Assembly (NCBI GenBank): GCA_017394885.1
Contig: JAFPWO010000013.1
Location: 202,694 to 266,693, forward strand
Length of the DNA: 64,000 bases
Source of the DNA: Lachnospiraceae bacterium
Lineage (GTDB): Bacteria > Bacillota > Clostridia > Lachnospirales > Lachnospiraceae
Direction: 5' to 3'
The notes below the pieces were generated by a model that made no database searches, was not told the origin of the DNA, and saw only the letters and a program-made list of their open reading frames with translations. The translations under genes were made by a program, and so were the position numbers. The number at the start of each line of letters is the position of its first letter. The stretch's first letter is position 1. Positions 11,434 through 19,927 of the stretch are shown here, one piece after another.

Positions 11434-11462
11434 AGTATACGCTTCCCGGACGGGAAGCGCAA
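11434..11462 (-). promoter_or_regulatory. Promoter of pheST with a palindrome in its spacer
   Basis: TTGCGC (11457-11462) and TATACT (11434-11439) are 17 bp apart on the minus strand. The spacer is almost entirely the perfect inverted repeat CGCTTCCCG-TC-CGGGAAGCG. It could be a repressor site overlapping the promoter, or a terminator of the sigma gene; the tail TATACTTTTT is a poor terminator tail. Confidence 0.55.
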
Positions 11463-11530
11463 GTGTTTTTACAGGATTCCTATACGATTCAGACAGATTT
11501 CCGATTTTCTCTGCCGTTAATCTGCTGCGG

Positions 11531-12097
11531 TCAATTCAGCAACCCTTCCTTTTCCAGATGCTTTCTCAGTCCTTTCAGGATCCGGGAGATGCGGGTACGG
11601 AGCGCGCCTTCCGAAAGCCCGCTCCAGGCGGAAAGCGCTTCGTACGAGTCCATCCGGCTGAAGCGCCGCACAAACAGCATGCGGTCATTTTTCGGGAGAC
11701 CGCCCAGATACCCGATGACTGCCTGATGCAGTTCCTCTGCCATCAGCTCATCTTCCACCGGAACGCAGGACGCGGCCAGCGGTTCGATTTCTTCCAGACA
11801 GCGCGCATAGGTTTCCGGAGCCCGTTTCAGGCGGGTACGGTCCCGCAGCTTTTTCATAGCCTGGTTGCGAAGGAGCCGGGATGCGTACGCGGGAAGAGAA
11901 TCCGGAAGCACGGGCGGGATCGTATTCCACAGCGCCAACAAGGTATCATTCACGCATTCCTCGGCGTCCTGCCGGCTTTCCAGAAGCCTTTCCGCGCGTG
12001 AAAACAGAAGCGGGCCGTACTTTTCTCCCGTCAGCCGCAGCGCTTCCTCCGAACGAGAAAGGAAGAGGTCAATTAATTCATTGTCCTCCGGTGCCAT
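11531..12097 (-). CDS. ECF-type RNA polymerase sigma factor
   Basis: A 188-residue sigma-70 family protein. Region 2 (about residues 10-80) includes RQDAEECVNDTLLALWNTIP, the conserved segment that melts and reads the -10 element, and region 4 (about 125-180) is a helix-turn-helix with GLSEGALRTRISRILKGLRKHL for -35 reading. It is the last gene of a three-gene set behind a membrane protein with which it overlaps by 20 bases; the start is preceded by GGGAGGT. ECF sigma genes normally precede their anti-sigma gene, so the order is reversed here. Target promoters unknown; a candidate own-operon promoter is at 13315-13343. Confidence 0.88.
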   Translation of the reverse strand: MAPEDNELIDLFLSRSEEALRLTGEKYGPLLFSRAERLLESRQDAEECVNDTLLALWNTIPPVLPDSLPAYASRLLRNQAMKKLRDRTRLKRAPETYARCLEEIEPLAASCVPVEDELMAEELHQAVIGYLGGLPKNDRMLFVRRFSRMDSYEALSAWSGLSEGALRTRISRILKGLRKHLEKEGLLN

Positions 12098-12446
12098 CTG
12101 GACCTCCCGCGCCTTTTTCTGTTGTTTCCTCTTCTGTACTGGCTGCTTCCGGCTCCTCCTTTGAATCGCCGGCGTCTGTCTCCGGATCGTATTCCGAAAG
12201 ATCGTTTCCTTCTTCCGTGCTTACCGTTTCCGGCTGTTCGGCCTCTGTCAGCGCATCCGGCTTCCGGTTAAGCAGCCGGCTGAGTCCCGCGATCAGAAGG
12301 ATAAGCAGAAAAGCGGCTGCCGCAGCCGCTTTCAGAACAATTGAAAACCGCGCTTTCTTATCTTCCGGCTGCCAGGCGCTTTCCGCCTCTTCCAGGAGCG
12401 CTTCCGGAACATCTCCGATCTTTTCCAGAAAATCTTCTTTCTTCAT
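12078..12446 (-). CDS. Single-pass membrane protein, probable anti-sigma partner
   Basis: A 122-residue protein: a cytoplasmic N-terminus of about 38 residues (MKKEDFLEKIGDVPEALLEEA), one transmembrane helix (about 39-58), then an acidic, low-complexity outer tail rich in Glu, Thr and Ser. The N-terminus resembles short anti-sigma domains found next to sigma factors of this type, and the 20-base overlap with the sigma gene supports a partner role, but I see no zinc-binding anti-sigma motif. The outer tail is not a recognised sensor domain. Function is inferred mainly from position. Confidence 0.6.
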   Translation of the reverse strand: MKKEDFLEKIGDVPEALLEEAESAWQPEDKKARFSIVLKAAAAAAFLLILLIAGLSRLLNRKPDALTEAEQPETVSTEEGNDLSEYDPETDAGDSKEEPEAASTEEETTEKGAGGPDGTGGQ

Positions 12447-12461
12447 CCCGTTCCGTCTCCG

Positions 12462-13274
12462 TCATGTCATATTATTCGCGTTTTCGATCACCTTCCCGCT
12501 TTGGGGATCGATCGTAATGCTGAAATACGGCATCCACACACCTTCGGGGACCGTATACAGCAGCTCGCAGACGTAAACGGCTTCACTCCGGATCAGCCGC
12601 AGGGTAACATTTACGCTGTCGTCGATCAGTGAATACTGCCGGATGTCCTTCTTTTCCAGAAAGGCTTCCGCTGTTTTTTCAGCGATCTCCAGTGCCTCTT
12701 CTTTGCTGACCGATATCCTGAAATTGTCAGGAAAACCGGTATCCTGAAAGACCGCGCTTACCAGCACGCCGTCACAATAATCGACGCAGCCTGCCGATAC
12801 CTGCACCCCTTGGATCTCGCAGTCGAAATAAAAAGATGTACCGGCCGCGCCTGTTTCTGTACGGACCGTGCACAGGTCCGCAAATGTCTGCCCTTTGATC
12901 AGAGCCAGAAGGGCCCGCGCCCGCTCACGCAGCGTATCTGCCGCGGAACCGCCTTTGCCGGCAGGGCTTTTCGTGTCATGCAGAATGTACATGACTTCTT
13001 TTTCGGACGGATCGTAAAAAAAGCTGTAATCCCCGCAGCTGTACTTTTTCCTTCCGCTTCCGGTCCCGCTCTGCGCGGCCTGGATTCCTTTATACTCGAT
13101 CGGTTCCCCTTTCAACTCCGGAGCCACGAGATCCCGGACGGCTTCCACCTTCTGCAGGATGACCGCTCCATCTTCTTTTTCTCTGAGCCTGAAAAACAGG
13201 TTGATCCCCAGCAGGAACAAGAAAACCGCTGCCAGAACGGCGGCTCCCAGGCCGATCCATTTTTTTGTATTCAT
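12462..13274 (-). CDS. PepSY-domain membrane-anchored protein
   Basis: A 270-residue protein starting at the ATG at 13274 (preceded by GGAAGGAGGCGG; a longer open frame runs upstream without such a site). One N-terminal transmembrane helix (about residues 6-26) anchors a large extracellular part. Residues about 185-265 resemble a PepSY-like fold ending in WMPYFSITIDPQSGKVIE, as in YpeB-type proteins. PepSY domains often inhibit or regulate proteases. First gene of the sigma/anti-sigma set, so it may be the envelope sensor or a target. No catalytic motif seen. Confidence 0.65.
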   Translation of the reverse strand: MNTKKWIGLGAAVLAAVFLFLLGINLFFRLREKEDGAVILQKVEAVRDLVAPELKGEPIEYKGIQAAQSGTGSGRKKYSCGDYSFFYDPSEKEVMYILHDTKSPAGKGGSAADTLRERARALLALIKGQTFADLCTVRTETGAAGTSFYFDCEIQGVQVSAGCVDYCDGVLVSAVFQDTGFPDNFRISVSKEEALEIAEKTAEAFLEKKDIRQYSLIDDSVNVTLRLIRSEAVYVCELLYTVPEGVWMPYFSITIDPQSGKVIENANNMT

Positions 13275-13291
13275 GATCCGCCTCCTTCCGT

Positions 13292-13312
13292 GAAGCAGCA
13301 GGTGCTTCACTT
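13292..13312 (-). other. Hairpin just upstream of the PepSY gene
   Basis: The perfect inverted repeat GTGAAGCA-CCTGC-TGCTTCAC lies a few bases before the GGAGG of the PepSY gene. It has no T-run. It could affect ribosome access or mRNA processing, or be a regulator site overlapping the transcript start. Confidence 0.4.
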
Positions 13313-13314
13313 CG

Positions 13315-13343
13315 TATGTACCCACCTGGAGATCATTGTTACA
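13315..13343 (-). promoter_or_regulatory. Candidate ECF-type promoter of the PepSY/sigma operon
   Basis: TGTAAC (13338-13343), a hexamer carrying the AAC typical of ECF -35 elements, is 17 bp from TACATA (13315-13320). It lies right after the GTPase gene and before the PepSY gene, where autoregulation by the sigma factor would be expected. Weak, by eye only. Confidence 0.35.
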
Positions 13344-13344
13344 T

Positions 13345-15948
13345 TTACCAGTCGATTTTACTGGCGATCTTATATTCTCCGCGTTCCAGGGCCCGCAGCA
13401 TCTGAGCCCGGGCGGTCGTATACTCATCCAGGAACTCGGTGCATCCCATGCGCAGGAAGCCGCCCCGGATGGTGCTCAGGCGGATCAGGTTATCATTCGT
13501 GACTACCCCGGTCAGCGGCGCGTTCTTCCTGCTTTCCGCGATGATCTTTTCGATCGCGATATCCGCGGTTTCATTCTCTTTGGTATAAACGATCTTTAGA
13601 TGCGGCTTTTCTTCCTGCTCGCCCGGATTTCCCGGGACCCGGTAGCCGTCGAAGACCAGGATCACTTCCTTCCCGGTGTAAGCCGCGTAGTTCTGCAGCC
13701 GGTGCATCAGTTCATAGCGCGCGGGTTCCAGCTCGGAGCCGGCTTCCTTCATCAGTTCCTCCCAGGCAAAAAGCAGATTGTAGCCGTCAATGATCAGCCG
13801 GTCCGGCTGCTGAAAGCGCAGATTGTTATTTTCCTCCGGGACGCCGTACTGATGGACCACCCCGGTCACCTGCGGCCGCTTGATCGGCCCGAATTCCTTC
13901 ATCATCAGTTCTTCCAGCTCCCGGTCCGAAGCCAGCGAGTCTTTCGGCAGGGCCGAGGCCGGCGCGCCGGGCGCCCGCAGCACCTTCTCCGCATCGTACG
14001 AAGCGGAAGGGACCCGGGTAAAATACGGCAGATGCATAAGCCGCGGCACCTCGTACCACGGGATCACGACGCCGGCCCCGTGGCTGCAGAAGACCGAATC
14101 CGGAGAATTCTCCAGATCCGCCTCCGGCCGGTAGGGATTGTCCGCCCGCACCGCCTCTTCGTTATGACAAGGCGCTTTGCCGGAAACCTCCAGAGAAATC
14201 GTTCCCTGCCCGCTGCTCAGGGAGGAAAGGCGTGCGGCATAGTCCGTCATCTCCGAGACCGGGGCGCGGCCAAGGAGAACCGCCCATTCGCCGTCGGTCT
14301 GCTGATCGCTGATCTCCCCGGACCGCAGGCGGATATCATTCATGACCGCACCGGAAAGCCGGTACGGGACCCGGATCCGGAACGAATAAAACGGCTCCAG
14401 CAGCTGCGTTTTTCCCGCAGCCGCCGCGGTCATCAGACCCTGCCGCACCGCCCGGTAGGTCGCTTCCCGGAAGTCCCCGCCTTCCGTATGCTTCAGGTGG
14501 GACCGCCCGCCCAGGAGCGTGATCTTCACATCTGTGAGCGGCGCACCGATCAGAACGCCCCGGTGCGTCTTTTCCTGCAGATGCGTGAGGATCAGCCGCT
14601 GCCAGTTGCGCGCCAGCTTATTCTGATCCGCCCGGTTTTCAAACACGGTTCCGCTCCCGGCCGGAAGCGGTTCCAGAAGGAGATGCACTTCCGCGTAGTG
14701 CCGGAGCGGTTCGAAATGCCCCACGCCTTCCACGGCGGCAAGCAGCGTTTCCTTATACAGGACGCGGCCCTTGTCAAAACCGATCTTCAGGCCGAAGCGT
14801 TCCGCGGCCAGTGTCTCCAGCACCTCCGCCTGAATCGGCCCCATCAGTTCCGCATGGATCTCCCGCAGCGCGGGATCAAAGCGAAGCTGCAGCGTCGGAT
14901 CTTCCTCCTGCAGCTGATTCAGCTTCGGCCAGACCTGTTCGGGGGCTTCCCCTCCTTCCAGATTCAGGCGGAAGCGCATGACCGGGGTCAGCAGCGGCAG
15001 CGTCTGCTCCGAAAGCGTTCCCAGCCCCTGCCCGGCGGCGGTTTCCGCAAGGCCGCAGATCACCCCGATGTCCCCGGCCGAAAGTACCTCGACCTGTTCG
15101 AAGCGGGCCCCGAGATAGCGCCGCAGCGGTCCGGCTTTCTCTGTTTGATCCGCCATGATGCGGATCTCATCCCGCGTGCGGACCTGCCCGGTCAGTACTT
15201 TAATATGTGTCAGCCTCGTTCCTTTTTCATCGTAGCTGATCTTATGGACACGGGCTGCGAAGGGAATGGCCTCGTCCCATGTCCGTGCATTTTCTTCGAG
15301 CAGCGCCAGCAGCCGGGCAATGCCCTGTTCCTTCAGGCCGCTGCCGAAGCAGACCGGGAACAGGAGCCGCTTTCGGATCAGCTCCCGAATATCCTCCCGG
15401 AAAGGGCTCTCTCCTTCCAGATACTTTTCCAGCAGGCTCTCCTCCAGCAGGGCGATCTCCTCCCCGGGATCGGAAAAGCTTTCCGCATCCAGGCAACCGC
15501 CGGACAGCTCCTTCTGCAGCTCCGAAAGGATCTCCTCCCGGCTCCGGCGCTCCAGATCCATCTTCGTGACAAAAAGAAACGTCGGCAGCCGGTATGTCTG
15601 AAGCAGTTTCCAGAGCGTTCTCGTATGCGCCTGCACGCCGTCCGTCCCGCTGATGACCACAAGCGCGGCATCGGCCGCGGACAGTGTCCGCTCCGTTTCC
15701 GCCGAAAAATCCACATGGCCTGGCGTATCCAGAAGATTCAGACGCATATCACCTACCGGAAAACTGGCCTCTCCGGTAAAGATAGTGATCCCGCGGCGCC
15801 TCTCCAGCGCCGCGCTGTCAAGCGCCGCATTTCCGTGATCCACCCGACCGGGCAGGCGGATCGCGCCGGCCTGGTGCAGGATCGCTTCCGCCAATGTTGT
15901 TTTTCCGGCGTCGACATGCGCGACGACGGCTACAGTCAGCTTCTTCAA
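13345..15948 (-). CDS. Tet(M)-like ribosomal GTPase fused to a C-terminal NYN (Rae1/YacP-type) endoribonuclease domain
   Basis: An 867-residue fusion. Residues 1-690 follow elongation factor G/Tet(M): G1 AHVDAGKTT at 10-18, RRGITI in switch I, DTPGHVDF, TKMD, then domains II-V ending in a Tet(M)-like segment (SSLSSGQGTISLEVSG). In the domain IV loop where Tet(M) has YSPVST, this protein has RSHLKHTEGGDF, so drug protection is doubtful. Residues 717-867 form an NYN nuclease domain of the YacP/Rae1 type, with acidic residues D721, D767, D796 and D819 in IIDGYN, FDGYR, TADIAIEK and TNDN. Rae1 cuts mRNA in the ribosomal A site, the site Tet(M) enters, so a ribosome-targeted mRNA cleavage role is a fair inference. 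Start is TTG at 15948 behind AAGGAAA. Confidence 0.85.
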   Translation of the reverse strand: MKKLTVAVVAHVDAGKTTLAEAILHQAGAIRLPGRVDHGNAALDSAALERRRGITIFTGEASFPVGDMRLNLLDTPGHVDFSAETERTLSAADAALVVISGTDGVQAHTRTLWKLLQTYRLPTFLFVTKMDLERRSREEILSELQKELSGGCLDAESFSDPGEEIALLEESLLEKYLEGESPFREDIRELIRKRLLFPVCFGSGLKEQGIARLLALLEENARTWDEAIPFAARVHKISYDEKGTRLTHIKVLTGQVRTRDEIRIMADQTEKAGPLRRYLGARFEQVEVLSAGDIGVICGLAETAAGQGLGTLSEQTLPLLTPVMRFRLNLEGGEAPEQVWPKLNQLQEEDPTLQLRFDPALREIHAELMGPIQAEVLETLAAERFGLKIGFDKGRVLYKETLLAAVEGVGHFEPLRHYAEVHLLLEPLPAGSGTVFENRADQNKLARNWQRLILTHLQEKTHRGVLIGAPLTDVKITLLGGRSHLKHTEGGDFREATYRAVRQGLMTAAAAGKTQLLEPFYSFRIRVPYRLSGAVMNDIRLRSGEISDQQTDGEWAVLLGRAPVSEMTDYAARLSSLSSGQGTISLEVSGKAPCHNEEAVRADNPYRPEADLENSPDSVFCSHGAGVVIPWYEVPRLMHLPYFTRVPSASYDAEKVLRAPGAPASALPKDSLASDRELEELMMKEFGPIKRPQVTGVVHQYGVPEENNNLRFQQPDRLIIDGYNLLFAWEELMKEAGSELEPARYELMHRLQNYAAYTGKEVILVFDGYRVPGNPGEQEEKPHLKIVYTKENETADIAIEKIIAESRKNAPLTGVVTNDNLIRLSTIRGGFLRMGCTEFLDEYTTARAQMLRALERGEYKIASKIDW

Positions 15949-15973
15949 AACGGATTTCCTTTCGGGATAAGGG

Positions 15974-16501
15974 TCAGACGCGGACGATATAGTCTTCTTT
16001 TCGGGGCGCAGCGGGACGGAATCCCTCCGGCAGACCGTAGCCGAGGATCACATTTCCGACCCCTTCATAATTTTCGTCCAGCCCCCACTTTTCAGCCAGC
16101 GCACGCCCCTCCGGCGTCTGAAAACTTTCGCGGGCCCGGTAAATATAACAGCTGTCCACACCCAGCGCATGGGCGGCATTCATCAGATTTCCCATGACCA
16201 GATTCGCGTCATCCCGCGAAGTCGGGATCCGCTTATCCTGAAATACGATCACGACCGTCGGCGCGCCATAGAACGGATCGGCGGCCGCCGGCATGCCGAC
16301 GGATGTTCTGTTGAGTATGGCCAGTGCATCCCGCGTTTCCTTATCCTGGACCACTACGATTTTCGGAGACTGCTTCCCCATCCCGGTCGGCGCGTACGTC
16401 GCGCATTCCAAGATCTGCCTAAGCGTTTCTTCTTCCACCTGCTCCGGCTTATAGGCGCGGCAGCTCCGGCGGCTCAGTAAATTCTGAATCGTCTCGTTCA
16501 T
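15974..16501 (-). CDS. Nitroreductase family protein
   Basis: A 175-residue FMN-dependent oxidoreductase with the family N-terminus (LLSRRSCRAYKPEQVEEETL), the ATYAPTGMGKQSPKIVVV flavin-binding segment near residue 40 and the C-terminal GYG of this fold. Such enzymes reduce nitro groups, quinones or related compounds using NAD(P)H; the real substrate is unknown. The ATG at 16501 was chosen for the GGAGGTACC before it; the longer open frame to 16573 has none. It is divergent from fumarase, and a TATACT box at 16532-16537 may serve it, although no good -35 is visible. Confidence 0.85.
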   Translation of the reverse strand: MNETIQNLLSRRSCRAYKPEQVEEETLRQILECATYAPTGMGKQSPKIVVVQDKETRDALAILNRTSVGMPAAADPFYGAPTVVIVFQDKRIPTSRDDANLVMGNLMNAAHALGVDSCYIYRARESFQTPEGRALAEKWGLDENYEGVGNVILGYGLPEGFRPAAPRKEDYIVRV

Positions 16502-16610
16502 TTTGGTACCTCCGTTACGATTTCTGTTTTCAGTATAGCACAGGAAGCGAAGAAAATCCTGTTCCGAAAGCACGAAACTTCCGGCTACCGAAAGATTTCC
16601 TTCGTCTTTC

Positions 16611-16639
16611 TTGTCGTTTTTCTGTTTACGCTATATAAT
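16611..16639 (+). promoter_or_regulatory. Promoter of the fumarase operon
   Basis: TTGTCG (16611-16616) and a perfect TATAAT (16634-16639) with a 17-bp spacer; the first gene starts 30 bases further on. Confidence 0.75.
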
Positions 16640-16668
16640 AAAGCCATCCTGAATAAGGAGGGTCCATT

Positions 16669-17508
16669 ATGCGAACCATCATGGCTTCCCGGATCACGGA
16701 GACCGTAAGCGCGCTCTGCATCCGCGCCAATCTGTATCTTCCCGATGACGTCCGGGACGCGCTGCAAAAAAGCTGCCGCGAGGAGCCCTGGCCGCTCGCC
16801 AGATCCGTGCTGGAACAGCTGGATATCAATCAGGCGCTCGCCGCCGAAAAAAGCCGTCCGATCTGCCAGGACACCGGCATGGCCTGCCTGGATGTCGAAC
16901 TGGGGCAGGATGTGCACATCGAAGGCGATCTGGAAGAAGCCCTGCAGGAAGGCGTCCGGAGGGGCTACACCGAAGGATACCTGCGCAAATCCATCGTCGC
17001 GGATCCGCTGCGCCGGGTCAATACGGAAGATAACACGCCGGCCTTTATCACCTGGCATCTTGTTCCGGGCGAGCACCTGCGCATCACCATGATGCCGAAG
17101 GGCTGCGGTTCCGAAAACATGAGCCGGCTGGCCATGCTGAAACCGGCCGACGGGGCCGAAGGCGTACGGAATTTCGTGCTGGAGACCGTCCGCGAGGCCG
17201 GCTCCAACCCCTGTCCGCCCATCGTGCTGGGCATCGGGATCGGCGGGAGCTTCGATAAAGTCGCGGCGCTGGCTAAGCACGCGCTGCTCCGCCCGCTGAC
17301 CGACCGGAACCCGGATCCGTTTTACGCGGCCCTTGAAGAACAGTGGCTGGCGGATATCAATGCGCTCGGCATCGGTCCGCAGGGCTTCGGCGGACAGACG
17401 ACCTGCCTCGGCCTCGCCATCGAAGCCGCCCCGACCCATGTCGCCGCCCTGCCCGCCGCGGTCTGCATCAGCTGCCATGCCACGCGCCGCATGAGCGCCG
17501 AACTGTAA
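16669..17508 (+). CDS. Class I fumarate hydratase, alpha subunit
   Basis: A 279-residue subunit that matches the N-terminal half of class I [4Fe-4S] fumarase. Cluster cysteines are seen in CQDTGMAC (near residue 65), KGCGSENMS (near 145) and the GGQTTCLG segment near 245, which is the usual spacing. With the beta subunit it interconverts fumarate and malate. The same architecture is used by L-tartrate dehydratase, which sequence reading alone cannot exclude. Start follows AAGGAGGGTCC. First gene of a two-gene operon ending at a clear terminator; one of few plus-strand operons here. Confidence 0.93.
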   Translation: MRTIMASRITETVSALCIRANLYLPDDVRDALQKSCREEPWPLARSVLEQLDINQALAAEKSRPICQDTGMACLDVELGQDVHIEGDLEEALQEGVRRGYTEGYLRKSIVADPLRRVNTEDNTPAFITWHLVPGEHLRITMMPKGCGSENMSRLAMLKPADGAEGVRNFVLETVREAGSNPCPPIVLGIGIGGSFDKVAALAKHALLRPLTDRNPDPFYAALEEQWLADINALGIGPQGFGGQTTCLGLAIEAAPTHVAALPAAVCISCHATRRMSAEL

Positions 17509-17518
17509 GGAGGCCGTT

Positions 17519-18082
17519 ATGGAATATCATCTGACACTGCCGCTTACCGAAGAAGAACGCAGCCGGCTGCGCGCCGGCGATCTGGTCTATCTTTCCGGGA
17601 CCGTCTATACGGCGCGGGACGCCGGCCATGCCCGCCTGACCGCGCTGCTGGACGAAGGAAAAGAGCTCCCCTTCCCACTCCGGGACGCCGCCGTTTATTA
17701 TGTGGGGCCGACCCCGGAAAAACCCGGGGAGATCATCGGCTCCGCCGGGCCGACAACCAGCGGCCGCATGGATCCGTATACGCCCCGGCTGCTGGATCTC
17801 GGTCTGAAGGTGATCATCGGCAAGGGAAAGCGGAACCGGGCCGTACAGGAAGCGCTGATCCGCAATAAAGCGCTGTATTTTGCCGCGCTCGGCGGCGCCG
17901 GAGCTTTAATTGCCGACTGCATTACGGCAGCGGAAACGATCTGCTGGGAGGATCTCGGCTGCGAAGCGCTGCGTAAACTGACGATCAAAGAGCTTCCGCT
18001 CACGCTCGTGCTGGATACGGTCGGCGGAAACCTGTATGAAAGCGGCCCCGCCGCGTATCTGGCATCGGAACAGCAGGGATGA
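17519..18082 (+). CDS. Class I fumarate hydratase, beta subunit
   Basis: A 187-residue subunit matching the C-terminal half of class I fumarase. It contains GPTPEKPGEIIGSAGPTTSG (about residues 63-82) followed by RMDPYTPRLLDLG, the substrate-binding segment, and the GKGKRN turn. It starts ten bases after the alpha subunit behind AAGGAGG, so the two are made together as a complex. Length is normal for the split form. Confidence 0.93.
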   Translation: MEYHLTLPLTEEERSRLRAGDLVYLSGTVYTARDAGHARLTALLDEGKELPFPLRDAAVYYVGPTPEKPGEIIGSAGPTTSGRMDPYTPRLLDLGLKVIIGKGKRNRAVQEALIRNKALYFAALGGAGALIADCITAAETICWEDLGCEALRKLTIKELPLTLVLDTVGGNLYESGPAAYLASEQQG

Positions 18083-18140
18083 GCTCCGATTCTGCAGGAA
18101 ACCTTTCCCGTGAAAAGGCGGATAAGAAATCTTCGACAAT

Positions 18141-18180
18141 AAAAACAGCGGCGATGGTACCCCATTACCGCTGTTTTTTG
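18141..18180. terminator. Bidirectional terminator between fumarase and pdp
   Basis: The stem AACAGCGG / CCGCTGTT around a GGTACC-containing loop is followed by TTTTTT on the plus strand and by TTTTT on the minus strand. It can end both the fumarase and the nucleoside salvage transcripts. Confidence 0.85.
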
Positions 18181-18195
18181 CGCTTACCGCATCGG

Positions 18196-19497
18196 TCAAT
18201 GAATGATCTTATACACGATGGGTTCCGGCTCCGGACGCTTCCGGCTCCAGGATAATGCGTCCAGATAGGCGGCTTCCGCGTCATCCAGCGATTCCTCATG
18301 CTCCGTGAAAAGCTTCGCCAGCGGCTCGCCTTTCTTCACGTGGTCCCCGGTCTTGGCATAAAGATAGATCCCGGCCGCGAAATCGATGTCATCGCCCTTC
18401 TGCCGCCGGCCTGCCCCCAGCTGGCCGGCCACGTTGCCGATCCGTTCCGCATTCATCTTTTCGATATACCCGCTCTTCGGGGAGCGAATCACGCGGGAAA
18501 AAGCTGCTTCTGGGAAAAGGGAAGGGTCTTCCGCAAAACGGACGTCTCCGCCCTGCGCCGTGATCCATTCTTTGAACTTCTTATACGCCGCGCCGCTTTC
18601 CAGCGTTTCTTCCGCCATGGCCCGGCCTTTCTCCGGCGGGATCTTCAGGCAGAGCGAGAGCATCTCTCCCGCCAGCGCAAGGCACACCTCCTTGAGGTCT
18701 CCCTGCACTTCTCCTTTCAGGACCCCGATGGCTTCCTGCACTACCAGCGCGTTGCCGACGGCATGCCCGAGCGGCTCGTCCATATTGGTGATCAGCGCGG
18801 ACATATTCCGGCCGCACGCCCGGCCGATCGTCACCATCTTTTCCGCGAGAACCGTGGCTTCTTCCACCGTTTTCATGAATGCGCCGCTGCCGACCGTGAC
18901 GTCCAGCACGATCGAATGCGCCCCGGCGGCCAACTTCTTGGACATGATGCTGGAAACGATAAGCGGGATCGCCTCCACGGTCGCGGTCACGTCCCGCAGG
19001 ACGTAAAGCCGCCTGTCCGCGGGAGCCAGCTCCTTGGTCTGCCCGACAACGGTCACCCCGACTTCCCGGCTCTGCTTTAAGAACATCCCGATCGTCTCTT
19101 TCGTCTGAAAGCCCGGGATCGATTCCAGCTTATCGATGGTACCGCCGGTGTGCCCCAGCCCGCGGCCGCTCATCTTGGCCACGATCCCGCCACAGGCCGC
19201 AACCAGCGGCGCAAGGATCAGCGTGGTCTTATCGCCGACGCCCCCGGTGGAATGCTTATCCACGGAGAGATCGCCGAATTCGCTCAGATCGATCTGATCC
19301 CCGGACTCGGCCATATAGCGGGTCAGCAGCGCCGTTTCCTCATCGTTCATCGACTGAAAGACGATCGCCATGCACAGGGCTGTCAGCTGATAATCCGGGA
19401 TCGAACCGTCCGTCGTGCCATTTACCACAAAACGGATCTCGTCCTCCGTCAAAGCCTCTCCCATGCGTTTCTTGTGAATAATATCGACCATTCTCAT
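18196..19497 (-). CDS. pdp: Pyrimidine-nucleoside phosphorylase
   Basis: A 433-residue enzyme that splits (deoxy)uridine and thymidine to base and (deoxy)ribose-1-phosphate. The family signatures SGRGLGHTGGTIDKLE (near residue 110) and KHSTGGVGDKTT (near 82, phosphate binding) are present, as is the C-terminal lobe. Start is preceded by GAGGTGCGG. Third gene of deoC-cdd-pdp: cytidine is deaminated by Cdd, phosphorylysed here, and deoxyribose-5-phosphate is cleaved by DeoC. Confidence 0.95.
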   Translation of the reverse strand: MRMVDIIHKKRMGEALTEDEIRFVVNGTTDGSIPDYQLTALCMAIVFQSMNDEETALLTRYMAESGDQIDLSEFGDLSVDKHSTGGVGDKTTLILAPLVAACGGIVAKMSGRGLGHTGGTIDKLESIPGFQTKETIGMFLKQSREVGVTVVGQTKELAPADRRLYVLRDVTATVEAIPLIVSSIMSKKLAAGAHSIVLDVTVGSGAFMKTVEEATVLAEKMVTIGRACGRNMSALITNMDEPLGHAVGNALVVQEAIGVLKGEVQGDLKEVCLALAGEMLSLCLKIPPEKGRAMAEETLESGAAYKKFKEWITAQGGDVRFAEDPSLFPEAAFSRVIRSPKSGYIEKMNAERIGNVAGQLGAGRRQKGDDIDFAAGIYLYAKTGDHVKKGEPLAKLFTEHEESLDDAEAAYLDALSWSRKRPEPEPIVYKIIH

Positions 19498-19513
19498 ATC
19501 CGCACCTCAAGAA

Positions 19514-19927
19514 TCAATGAAAACTATCCAGATCAAACCGCAGCGGCAGGATCTGGTCCAGCGTATACACTTCCATGCGCCCTTCCGAAGCGTAAAGGAT
19601 CACTTCAAAATCTCCCCCGCAGAACTCGCTCATGACCTGCCGGCAGACCCCGCAGGGCGGGCAGACCTCTTCCGGCTCGCGGTCTTCCATGGCGCCGCAG
19701 ATCGCGATCGCGGCAAATTCCCGCTCGCCTTCACTGACCGCCTTGAAAAAGGCTGTCCGTTCCGCGCAGTTGGACGGGCCGTACGCGTTATTTTCCACAT
19801 TGCAGCCGGTATAGATCCTGCCGTCCTTTGTCAGCAGCGCAGCGCCGGTCGCGAAATGCGAATAGGGGCAGTATGCGTTCTTCCGGGCCTTCAGCGCTTC
19901 CCGGCAAAGCTCTTCCCGGTCAATCAT
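19514..19927 (-). CDS. cdd: Cytidine deaminase
   Basis: A 137-residue homotetrameric-type zinc deaminase that turns (deoxy)cytidine into (deoxy)uridine. It has the substrate motif [19 protein letters not shown], with catalytic Glu in CAE and the first zinc Cys, and PCGVCRQ with the other two zinc cysteines. Normal length. Its start overlaps the deoC stop by four bases (ATGA). Supplies uridine to the downstream phosphorylase. Confidence 0.96.
   Translation of the reverse strand: MIDREELCREALKARKNAYCPYSHFATGAALLTKDGRIYTGCNVENNAYGPSNCAERTAFFKAVSEGEREFAAIAICGAMEDREPEEVCPPCGVCRQVMSEFCGGDFEVILYASEGRMEVYTLDQILPLRFDLDSFH

Noticed and set aside
13345..15948. Tetracycline resistance gene
   Set aside because: The protein is Tet(M)-like, but the key domain IV loop differs and a nuclease domain is attached; there is no mobile element around it.
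13600..16197. An 865-codon open frame on the plus strand opposite the GTPase-nuclease gene
   Set aside because: It is the antisense shadow of a GC-rich gene, rich in Arg, Pro, Gln and His with no recognisable domain; the minus-strand frame carries all conserved motifs.
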